Below are positions 10,659 through 20,292 of a DNA stretch of 64,000 nucleotides, in pieces (within the stretch, counting starts at the first letter, position 1; the number at the start of each line of letters is the position of its first letter). A program made the position numbers and the translations under genes. Source of the stretch: Macrolepiota albuminosa (Eukaryota; Basidiomycota; Agaricomycetes; Agaricales; Agaricaceae); NCBI GenBank assembly GCA_027475525.1, contig JAMWFC010000116.1, positions 62,001 through 126,000 on the forward strand, in the 5' to 3' direction. The notes under the pieces are model-generated. The model did not search any database, was not told the DNA's origin, and saw only the letters and a program-made list of their open reading frames with translations.

Positions 10659-11971
10659 GCAAATTGCCTTCATCCCAGCCCCCTAGCCTGGTCAATGACG
10701 ACTTCCGGAAGGAAGTGGTGCAGGACTATGGTGATGATTCTCTCTTCGCCGAGATAATCGCCAATTCTGACGACCATTCTCGGTTCAGGCATGAGCCTGG
10801 TGGACTGATCATGATGGAGAACCGTCAAGGGGTGGCAGTGGTCTGCCTCCCCCATACACAAACCATTGTTACGCGGGTCTTGGACCAGGCCCATGCACTG
10901 GTGGGGCACTTTGGTGCCGCCCAGACATTGGGCTACATCCGGAGATGGTATTGGTGGCCACGTATGGCCCAAGAAGTGACTAAGTTTTGTGCCTCATGTG
11001 CAGCGTGTCAGAGGGCAAAGTTGCCCCCTGGATCCCCTTCCGGGAAGCTACACCAGCTACCCATACCGGTGAAACCCTGGGATTCCATTGGAATGGACTT
11101 CGTAGGTCCCTTTCCCGAGTCCCGAGGGTTCGATTACCTCTGGGTGGTCATCTGCCGCATGACGAGCATGGTGCACCTCATACCAGTGCGAACTATGCTG
11201 ATGGCTAAGGAGCTGTCATGGATCTACCTGAGGGAGATCGTTAGGCTGCATGGGCTGCCTAGCACCATTGTGAGCTGATGGCTAAGGAGCTGTCATGGAT
11301 CTACCTGAGGGAGATCGTTAGGCTGCATGGGCTGCCTAGCACCATTGTGAGTGACCGTGACTCAAAGTTCACATCTCAATGGTGGAGGGAACTCCACAAA
11401 CTGCTAGGAGCGTGACTCCTCATGTCGACGTCCTTCCATCCTCAAATGGATAGGCAGACAGAGCGGGCTAACCGCAGTATAGGCCAGATTTTGAGGGCAG
11501 TTGTTCGCCCTGACCAACAGGACTGGGTGGACTGGCGTCCACTCACTGAGTTTGCGATTAACGCGAGTATCTCAGATACCACAGGGTATGTGCCCTTTGA
11601 GCTCAACGGAGGGTACTTGCCCTCCATGCTGCACGATGTTCGTGCTGATACGGTGGCCCACCGAGGAGTTGTTGAGTTTGCCAGGCAGGCCCTGGAGAAC
11701 CTTGCATCGGCGCATGATGCCATCATAGAGGTGCGAGTCTTCCAGGCGAAAAACGCCAATCACCGTAGGCGAGTAGACCCGCCAATAGCCAACGCGTAAT
11801 CTGAGGCTCCCAAAGGGACGGGCAAGTAAACTCTGCCCGAAATGGGTAGGCCCATACCGCGTTCTAGACGCAGAGCCAAGTACCTCCAACTACGTGTTGG
11901 AGCTGCCTCTGGCATTACAGGAACGACGCATTGTTCCTAAGTTTCATGTGTCGCTGTTGTGACCTTACAGC
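10659..11971 (+). pseudogene. G1 integrase
   Basis: Integrase that would insert the cDNA. The N-terminal zinc-binding H..H..C..C region ends in FCASCAAC (about 10987-11010). The catalytic core then shows Asp in MDFVGPF (about 11090), Asp in the SDRDSKF segment (about 11351) and Glu in DRQTERANRS (about 11445), giving a complete D,D-35-E set. A 77-bp perfect duplication (11197-11350) breaks the frame in the middle of the core. TGA at 11413-11415 and stops after about 11799 further disable it. G2 integrase (39186-40793) gives the undamaged alignment. Confidence 0.85.
11197..11350. repeat. 77-bp perfect tandem duplication (4)
   Basis: Copies 11197-11273 and 11274-11350 (one further base matches by chance); breaks the G1 integrase core, where G2 has a single copy. 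Confidence 0.97.
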
Positions 11972-12238
11972 GTGTCTGACGATGCGCTATTCCCTAACAG
12001 GGCAACCCTGGGCCCCTATGATTTTGGGGCTCGAGACAATGACAAATGGTTTGTCAAGTGCATAATTAGGCACTGGTGGACTGAGCATAACACGCTCAAG
12101 TTTGAGGTACGATGGTCCCTCGGGGACACAACATGGGAGCCACACTTCCATTGCTCCAAGTTGGCGGCACTTGACCGTTATTTGGAGTTGAAGGGCGTTA
12201 AGCGCCCACATCAATTAAGTAAGCATGCCAGCGCTTAA
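11972..12238 (+). pseudogene. G1 integrase C-terminal chromodomain
   Basis: An 88-codon open segment reading KWFVKCIIRH, KFEVRWSLGDTTWEP and ALDRYLEL. This is the chromodomain pattern (aromatic cage residues, V-x-W-x-G-x-x-x-x-TWEP) found at the C-terminus of chromovirus integrases, where it steers insertion to modified chromatin. It is separated from the integrase core by stops between 11799 and 11962. The homologous end of G2 is at about 40797-40973. Confidence 0.8.
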
Positions 12239-12341
12239 TTTGATCGGCAGTGCCGATTGCGGCTTGGCTGAGTTGGTCAGCAGCTGTGGCTGAAACACGT
12301 CTTAAAAGGCGAAATTTCTTTTTCGCCTTTTTCCCTCAACC

Positions 12342-15300
12342 ATGGACAACATGCCCGTGGATCAGTCTGGGCAGCAGCAGCACCTTGAGTTTGCGCTGTC
12401 GGTCTTACCGTCGGCTGAAGAGGTGGGGCAGATGGCTCCCCCGCTGACCCAAAATGCACCCCAGTGGGGACAATCGCAACCAGCTGTGGGCTTCCCACAG
12501 CAGCAGCAACCACCAGCGGCGGGCTACCTGCTGCAGCAGCCGGTGATCAGTGGCTATCTGCCACTTCAACCCATGCAGGGCAACTTCATGCCCCAGAACG
12601 CACCTGTGGGCGGCTATCAGCCCCAACAACCAGTATCGGGCGCTTATGCGCCACATCACACTGAGGGCCAATCCCAACAACAGGCCTACGGGGGGCTAGT
12701 CAGCCCCCAAGCAGCGCCAGGATGGGGGCAGTTTGCCCCCGCTATGGCGAGAGGGGCTATGGGCGCACATCCTTTGCCCCAGTTTACTGCCCTGGAGGAT
12801 GGGGGCAGTTTGCCCCCGCTATGGCGAGAGGGGCTATGGGCGCACATCCTTTGCCCCAGTTTACTGCCCTGGTGCACTACCCTGGGATGGGTGGTGTGCC
12901 CGTAATGATGCTGTACCCCCCGGCTTGGATGGGGGCTTGGGGCACAATGCCCCAGTACAGCGACTCACATGAGTCGCAAGCCAAGGGAGGCTGGTCGATT
13001 TCCCTGTCGACCACAGCACCAATTGACAATCTAGAGGGACGCAAAGCATCCCTCGTGCAGGCCACCGTGGCCATCGAGAGCACAGAAACTCTCAGTCCAG
13101 GATGGAGCATCAGTTCATCGGCTGATGCGCCAACGAAGAGCTTGGCCAAGCTCTCCTTGCTACAGCGGCTGGAAATGCCGCACCAATCCGAGCCCAGCTC
13201 GGAAGAAGAGTCACGTCCTTGACGTGACAAAGGAAAAGCACGGGCTGTCGAGCCCAGTCACAACCAGGACTTAGTCCTGGCTACCCTTCTCCAATGTCTG
13301 GGAAATAACGGGTACGATGTAACCGCAGAATCATCATTCCTCCGCGATGCAGAGGCAGTCGTCCTCATCTGCCAAATGATGGACGACATGGATCATATGC
13401 ACGCTCAGCGCAAAATGGATCTTCTTGCCCTATCGGCCGCTCGTAAGCGGCAGACTACACCCCTGAGTCGGGACACCGACTCCAGCAAAAGGGCACGTCG
13501 GCAAGGAGTGGAGGATGTGCCCTCCCGCTCGATTAAGTCGAGTGTTGCTGCCCCCGGCCAGGAGGCCAGCCTAGGACGGGACATCCTTCCCTATGAAGAT
13601 GTCCCTGCTCCAGCCGCCCCCTGGCTTATCCAGCGCCTCGCCAGTGGCGCATCTGAGGTCGCGTCTTCACGACCAGTATCCATGGTCTCCACCACGTACT
13701 CTGAGGAGCAGAGTTCCAGGGGCGTGAGCACACGCCCCACCAAGGCTAAGGCCTCACTACCCCAAAAGGATCGTCGGGGTAAGCAACCGGAAGGGCATGC
13801 CTACGTCAACGTGCACTTCCCCGAGGATGCCCCGAAAGGGGCCCCAGGGGCTAACATCCCCTTTTTACCCGCCATATTGGTAGAGGGCCCACCAGCCCGA
13901 CTTCCGTGGTGTGTGTGGGCAATGGACCCACGGTCTGAGAAGTCAGAGCTGGAGAGGCTGCCATCCCCGCCCTCTGACGACAATTGGTATGAGGAGCCTG
14001 AAGAGGCTCGTATGGAATCCCCTGTGCCGCATGAGACGGCGGCACAACGTATGGCACGTGAATGGCACAACAGCAATCGACAAGCCAAGATGGAGCGTTG
14101 GGCACAGGATAGCGCCAAGCGAGGAGCTGCCCTCCTCGAGGACCAAACCGGGTGCATTCCTGATGCACTCGGTGTTGTGATCTATTGTGATCACACTATT
14201 GAGCGCCAGAACTCATTCTTTGGTGCGGGGTTAGCTCCCCAATTCTATTGGTCGCCAGTGACCAATACCATCTTCGTCAGACAAGAAGCCCGCGCAGCCA
14301 GGTCCTTCGAGACCGATAAAGAGGGCAACGCCGCAGCGACGCCCCACAACAGTAAGGTGTACCAAGTGGCACCTCGCGGGTTTCCCCGCAGTCCTCAAGA
14401 AGTCCGCAGACTTCATGCACTGGTTAACAACCAGTTTATGCCAATTTGTCAGCGTCAGTTGGGCTACCTCTTGCTCAACAAATTCAAGCGGGTGGCGCTC
14501 AACTGCCACCCTACGGCCCGAGACAGAGCTATGTCTCATTTACTCGACGAGGTCGAGTATAGGACCATCGCGGTACCCTTTGCAAGTCCAGAGGAGCGGG
14601 AGAACGTCCTGCAAATGATTGTGCCATCGCGGCTCTATCGCCGCAAAGAGGGAGGGAAAATTGCCTTCGTCGGCCTTACCCCCCCTGATCCAAAGCAACC
14701 ATTTGCTTTGGACTACCTGGGCTTATACGTCCTCCTCTATGGACGTCCTGGGACGTCCAACGTATGGACCAGTCTAGCCATGGACCGTGCCATGCGCATT
14801 CATTGGCGCAGCCTTTTTGGGTTTGCGCTTGTACGCGCCCTCAGCGCCAGCCGCGCCTCCAAGTCCACGGTACACAAGTACCTGGCCTACGTATTTGCCT
14901 GGCCAGGCCTCTACAAAGAGGCCGTGGCTGAGTACGAGGCAGCCATGGGGCAAGTCTTTGTGCCCCTCCACGCCGACGACCCTAACTTCGAGGCTCGGGC
15001 TGTGGACATCCCGGAAGCGTCAGCTTCCGTGTTCACCACTTTGGATGTGTTACGTGTCCTTCTTCATAATCAAATTCCGGTCAGCTGGGCTGACCACGCG
15101 TATACTTATGGGGTCACCTACTTGGCCCATTTATTCTTCAGCGACAGCTGGCTCTACAACGAGGCAGCCGCTATCGACGACGAGAGGCTACAATGCCTTG
15201 ACCATTACGGTACACCCCAGTCCATCGCTCAGTGGGATGGGTGGCGTGAGGCCACCATTGGCAATCGCCAACGCCTGATGCTCCAGCAGCAGGACAGTCG

Positions 15301-15640
15301 TCGTGCATACGACGACGTGCTCGCCAAGGGGATGTACCTCTTCATCGGGCAAGACATTCATGCCCGCGAAATCTGGACGCGCCAGTACCCGTCCGACACC
15401 AGGGATCTGCCTGATCCCCAACCACCTGTCCCGGGGTCGACCATCGACCCCAATCTCACACTGTCCCCCCTCCGGGACTATGATGATTCCCTGCCAGTAG
15501 CAGGGCCTTCGGGCACTTCCTACATGCCTGCATCTGAGAATGAACTCCTCGACTACGACATGGACGACGCGACTGCCGATCCATTCCGGGAGCCTGGGGA
15601 CTCTCCCATTGCCCCCATCCCTGACTTACCGATGGCATGA
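12342..15640 (+). CDS. G1 additional sense ORF (ORF3), unknown function
   Basis: Long ORF between the chromodomain and the 3' LTR, on the same strand as gag-pol; I do not recognise a domain. It starts with an ATG at 12342. A Gln/Pro-rich disordered N-terminus is cut by a 77-bp duplication (12719-12872). If one copy is ignored the frame runs to a TGA at 13220-13222 (CGTCCTTGACGT context) and then on, open, for 754 codons from 13376 to 15640. The C-terminal half is mostly globular-looking, with segments such as HWRSLFGFALVRAL, VLLHNQIPVSWADHAYTYGV and YGTPQSIAQWD that recur in G2 (41128-44514). No signal peptide, transmembrane block or fusion peptide is apparent, so it does not look like an envelope gene. 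That it stayed open while gag-pol decayed is notable but could be chance in a young copy. Confidence 0.75.
12719..12872. repeat. 77-bp perfect tandem duplication (5)
   Basis: Copies 12719-12795 and 12796-12872; splits the N-terminus of G1 ORF3 into two frames. Confidence 0.97.
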
Positions 15641-15656
15641 CCGTCGTATTATCTCA

Positions 15657-15685
15657 AGACCGTAGCTCGGTCTGATTGGGGGGTG
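15657..15685 (+). promoter_or_regulatory. Hairpin plus polypurine tract before G1 3' LTR
   Basis: AGACCG-TAGCT-CGGTCT (15657-15673) forms a 6-bp stem. It is followed by GATTGGGGGGTG, the likely plus-strand primer tract, and then the LTR at 15686. G2 has the same arrangement with a different loop at 44919-44948. Confidence 0.65.
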
Positions 15686-15919
15686 TGTAGCGTAGTCCGC
15701 TATGTGGCGTTGGCCACATAGCTTTACTTACTGTATAGTAGACACTATTATATTATATTTATTATAATATAATATTAATTTACATTACTATATAAATAGT
15801 TTACCAGCTGCTTACAAAGCAGCTTAATTTTGTTGTATACTACATTGTCAATAGACCGGTCTGGTCTGATTCAGTGTTGTGTGCACACTAAGCTCTATAA
15901 ACTTCGTAACTTTGTTACA
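15686..15919 (+). repeat. G1 3' LTR
   Basis: 234 bp, 231 identical to the 5' LTR. It is followed by the target duplication CTCCT at 15920-15924. Confidence 0.95.
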
Positions 15920-15924
15920 CTCCT

Positions 15925-16840
15925 CCATGCTTTTCAATTGAGAGCTGCTCAAAAATTTGGTAGTGACATGCCAATGCCTGCTGTGTCCTTGCCAAATCAA
16001 TGCTCTTACCATCATGCCATTGTTGGGCTACCTCCTAACTAGCATCTATCTTTCCATATCCTTTCAGACGCAACATTGCAAAGCCTTGCAAAGCTAGAAG
16101 CTGATTGATTTGACTGAGTGACAAAGAATTCTTGTGTTTCTTCAGATTAGCATTGATTTGTTCATGCAAGTCCTTCTAATTTTGAATTTCAGATCCACCA
16201 TCAACAGCTTCCTCAAATTCACCCTCAAGTTCATTCTCCCATCCATCCTCATGATCTACAGCTCTACTAATACTTTTCTGTCAGATGCTAATACCAGGTT
16301 CCAGAGAAATGTCAACTTTGACACTTTCCTGTTAGATACTGATCTCAGAACTCTGAATATCTGTGTCTTCTTGTTCAGCATCTGAGTCTGAGTCAAAACT
16401 CTTGCAATCTGTAGCTGCAGAAAATAAAATCTGAGTTGAAGTTTCTGCAGATCATAGTATGGCCTTTTGCAATGTTGTAAAAAAAAAAAATCAAGGTTTG
16501 TTTGTGTCTTTCAGATCTTTTGATATTGTTTCTTTGTGTGTTGTGATTTACTCATCACATTGGGGCCTTTTTTGTAGGTTGATGATCATTCTGTACCATT
16601 GAATTCAGATGTCAGTGATAAGAGCCAGAATTTATTTTAGCACACCTGTTCTTTTTCTTTTTTTTTTCTGAGTTCTTGAGGCAGCCACTTATCATTTAGA
16701 TCATCATCCTGCTTATAAGCAAGCTTGACAAGCCTTTTGGTGAGTTCTTGATCACTCCAGTCCATATCTTCTTTCTCTAATTCAATTTCCTCACCATTAT
16801 CCTGTATTCCCTCTATAAAGTTCTTATTCAAAGCAAATTA
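15925..16840 (-). pseudogene. DDE transposase remnant, N-terminal part
   Basis: Minus-strand continuation of the pseudogene at 2700-3352 across the G1 insertion. The segment nearest the junction translates in pieces to NEWVKIAVLNWL- and VTPQQFQQVLN-type sequence once joined to 3250-3352. That resembles the DNA-binding half of the same transposase family. Further upstream, 16831-16637 is open for 64 codons (DMDWSDQELTKRLVKLAYKQ), perhaps the N-terminal region. Stops and TpG/CpA bias throughout show it is dead. Assignment is by motif memory only. Confidence 0.4.
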
Positions 16841-18629
16841 AATCATTTCATCATCAACATCATGTCTGGTACTGTTATTAGGACTAGATGCTCAAGATTG
16901 GTCTGATTTATCAATATCATTTGTGGGATTGACAGCATGGGAGATAGTCACAGGGTTTTGATTTTGAAGGCCTGAGATGTTGCATTGTTGTTTCTGATGT
17001 TGCTCTGCTCAGCCCATTAAATGAGGCAAGAGCAGTATATAGTATGATCCAACTTTGTTTATCTTTTTCTAGTGGACCCACTTGTGAAATTTGCAATGTT
17101 TTTGCAGATTAATCCTCAGATAATCAAAAGCTATCAATTGTGCATTTTTTCTGATTTTTCTCTGCTTTTTTTATGGGGACCACTGATAAGCTCCTACTAC
17201 AGCTGGCTACAGATAGCACCAATACCAGCACCTCATGTTAGCCCACTAGTACCATCAGAAGCAGCATGCTCTAGTGCTTCTAGCACTAATTTTTCCATAT
17301 TTTTACACTAATAACTTGCAGCTACAGCCTCCAATTACTTCAGGACCACTTTCTATGGCACTACCTATTCTTAGCACCACCATTGACACCTCGCCGCACC
17401 TTGCCACTTGCACTCCAAGGCTATATATTTACACAGACACTTAGCATCAGTCAATCCAGAATAATGCTCTTAGCCAGTGGCAGTGCTTACAAGCTAGAAT
17501 GATGAAGCATTTCCATGACAGATAGCTGACAGCATCATTATGGACCTTTTTACTATACAATTCAATTCACAGCATTTACTTACATTCTTATCAGTTCACC
17601 ACACTCTAGCAATGCTTAGCCTCTTAGCATTGGATAACTTCCTTACTATAAATACTTACTTTTTGTTAGTAGTACATTATCAATTTGGCAGTAGGGATTG
17701 TATCCCAACATTTTGGTCACCATACACAACAGACTACTTTTTGTTGACCATGTCAAGCAAGAGGACTCTGCTTTAGTTTTCTATCTCTCTCTAGTGCCTT
17801 GCAACTACAGCTTGGCATTTGTGTTTAAATCCACTAAGCAATCTCATCCTTTTATTATCCCATTCTAGATGCTAACACTTAGCACCTCTTAGCAACCCCC
17901 TCCCACACCTCTTAGCTCTTCTTAGCAACTCTCTCCTGCACCTCTTAGCGCCTTTCTTAGCAACCCTTCCACATCTCTTAGCGCTATTCCTTAGTGACTC
18001 TTAGTGCTCTCATACCACATTTCAGAGCCTTACACAAGTGCCTCCAATCATCCACTTCCTTGCCACCAACCACTTGCCTACTATGTGTTCTCTGGGACCT
18101 GTCTGAGACTCTCTCACACACTTAGTGTGCCCAAAGCTATATTGGCTAAGTAGCTGTACTAGTAATAGTGCATGCCTCCAGCCTGATTTGGACATTATCA
18201 CTGCCAAATTTTGGGGGTCAAAATCATCTCTATCTATGAATTAAAGAAATTGGCTCATGGAATTCTATTTATACAAGGCTAAAGAGTATATTTTCACAAT
18301 AAAATAAGAATCTCACAAATCACTCAGTCTTTCAAAATTGGTTGTCTGTTTTTGTTGTGTTTGATTGTCCACAACTGTATGTCCAAGAAGATCACTTGAG
18401 TCTCCAGAATGACAAGTGTCAATAGGCCTCTAGTGTCCCTTGATGCGCTCAGCCTGAGTAGAAGCCTATCAGTGGTGGAGATATTACCAGTGCTGTCTTG
18501 ATGACCTGGAGGCATTAGTTGTTTCAAGAATGTTTGAGTTGACAAAAATGAACATGTTGCAAATGGATATGTTTAATAAGTTATTATTTGGAATAAAACA
18601 ACTGACTCTGGTATAAAATAGGGTATAAA
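16841..18629. other. Degenerate AT-rich repeat DNA
   Basis: No supported gene. Short open frames are unrelated to each other and the CpG content is low. It contains the CTTAGC-rich tract at 17876-18012. It likely links the transposase remnant on its left with the KDZ-like fragment on its right. Confidence 0.5.
17876..18012 (+). repeat. CTTAGC-rich degenerate minisatellite
   Basis: About ten copies of CTTAG followed by C, G or T, spaced 10-25 nt apart and mostly within CACCTCTTAGCAAC-like units. The strand is pyrimidine-rich. The units are too diverged to give a fixed period by eye. Confidence 0.6.
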
Positions 18630-19310
18630 TTAAGGAAGCACATTGGTAAGGCCCTCAAGGCTCAGTCACAGGCTGTGCACAGCACACTCAACAGGTACAA
18701 TGCTGCTGCTCACACCCTATCTCCTCTGCACCCCAAGCTTTCATGGGATCTTGTTGTGGTGTATGCATTTCTTGCCAACTTTGATATCTTATCAGACACA
18801 TGTGAAGATGTGCAAGAACACCCTTGGGCAGCATCAGCTGCATGAATTATGATGGACGAGTATTTCAAGATCCAGTGTGCCCAGGAAGAGATTGACTGCT
18901 TGAATGTGGAGATTCAATGATTGGTCACATATATCCAAGATGACGAGGCACATTTGCAAGAGTGAGAGAAGACTATTGCCATAGTTGACAGCACTATTGC
19001 ACACCAGGTCTTCTTGCAGCAAGATTGCCTTCATTAAATCAATGTTCTCCACATCTGCTGCCTTTGTAAACTCACATCTCAGCCAGGCTTTACAGGGTCC
19101 CTTGATCCTGGTGTGCGAGTTCAAAGTAGACAGGATGAAATGGAAGTAGATGAGAGCAATGCACAGCAAGGGCAAGTTATTGTTAAGGAGAGCAGCAATG
19201 GAGGTGTGAGTGATAGTGAGGAAAGTGATGACAATGATAATGACGATGACGACGACATCCTGTTAGCTGAACAAGTCCACAAGATGATCAAAGTTTCTTC
19301 TGATGTTTGA
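18630..19310 (+). pseudogene. KDZ-like transposase, C-terminal fragment
   Basis: Plus-strand reading across stops gives, in order, KALKAQSQAVHSTLNRYNAA, LSWDLVVVYAFLANFDIL, EHPWA, EEIDCLNVEI, and QPGFTG near the end, followed by an acidic tail. This resembles the conserved C-terminal region of Kyakuja-Dileera-Zisupton type transposases of basidiomycetes. The catalytic domain is not present in recognisable form upstream. Frames are interrupted at about 18845 and 18918, so it is a remnant. The acidic tail (19113-19310) is the only longer open part. Confidence 0.5.
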
Positions 19311-20292
19311 TTCAAGGTTGCATCTGCTGGAGTTATAATTTGTTCTATAAATCATGTCATATTATATACAATTTTTTCCATAATTTTTTGATGAATTTTG
19401 AGCAAGGGGCTCAAGCTCATCGTGTCCAACGATGAACACGGGGCGGGATCAACAGTCGGTGTTATCTCCGAGCAGCCCCGACGTGATGTCGGAGATGACC
19501 GACGTTGCTGATGACCGTTGGCGACTGCCGTGATGGCCTTTTGATGATAGCCGGTCTCACGAGCTGAAGAATTAATGATGTATTATTGGAGGAAGGCGTA
19601 GACTAAGAAATTCGCGCCTAACTAGGCATGGAAATCACCTATGTTACATGCCTAATTAGGAAGGATATGTGGTAGCTATAGGTGGTCAAATCCTTCCCAC
19701 ATTAAAAATAGGACAAAGCTGATACATTAATACGTCAACAATGATGCACAGTGAAAATCGCGTGGTTTAGTTATAGGACAAAACACTGTAAAAGAGCATG
19801 CCTCTAGGCTTTCTATTGACATGTTTGTATGTAGAAACAATGCAGCTTCCACCGTGTACATCAATCAGAGTAGTTATACTGATTGCTTATATTTATAGTC
19901 TGATCAGACCTTGGACATGCCATGCCATGCCATGCAACGGCATATACCTCAGGTCATGAGTGGATCAGTTTTTGTGACGTGCCTAGCCAAGCAAGGCCTG
20001 GTGAGGGTTTTGGCCTGATTCACTGGTGGAACAATCATTCGAGGTCAAGGATATCAGCAAAAAGTCGCCTGGTGCATCTGTTAGTCGAGGATTCATGGCA
20101 TGCTCCAACGCACTACGACGCGAACCCAGCTTTATAGCCCTCCACGTAGTGTCACATACAACTATGCGAGGAAACTTAAATATATTATAACATTGCACGT
20201 ACACCATACCTAATGCCGACGTAGCATACCGTCATGGCTTTCCAGTCGTATAAATAAAGATCATCATCATTAGAACTCAAGGAAATAGTGGG
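19311..20292. other. Transition from repeat debris to host DNA
   Basis: From about 19400 the CpG content rises to host level. No gene is supported; a 71-codon frame at 19922-20137 has no recognisable feature. The right end would hold the 3' untranslated region of the DUF6533-type gene, whose stop is at 20293. Confidence 0.5.

Larger units (their letters stand above)
3353..15919 (+). mobile_element. Ty3/Gypsy chromodomain retrotransposon G1, full length
   Basis: Both ends are defined. The 234-bp LTRs (3353-3586 and 15686-15919) start TGTAG, end GTTACA and are flanked by the same 5-bp target duplication CTCCT (3348-3352 and 15920-15924). Inside, on the plus strand, are gag with a CCHC knuckle, an aspartic protease, reverse transcriptase with RNase H, integrase, a chromodomain and a long extra ORF. 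That is the Ty3/Gypsy order plus one gene. The element is 12,567 bp as assembled. About 1.1 kb of that is an inserted solo LTR (9567-10658) and 385 bp are five 77-bp duplications that look like assembly artefacts. Gag and pol contain several in-frame stops, so this copy is not autonomous. It sits inside an older transposase pseudogene. Confidence 0.95.

Noticed and set aside
12342..15640. ORF3 as a retroviral-type envelope gene
   Set aside because: No signal peptide, furin-like site, fusion peptide or transmembrane anchor is visible in G1 or G2.
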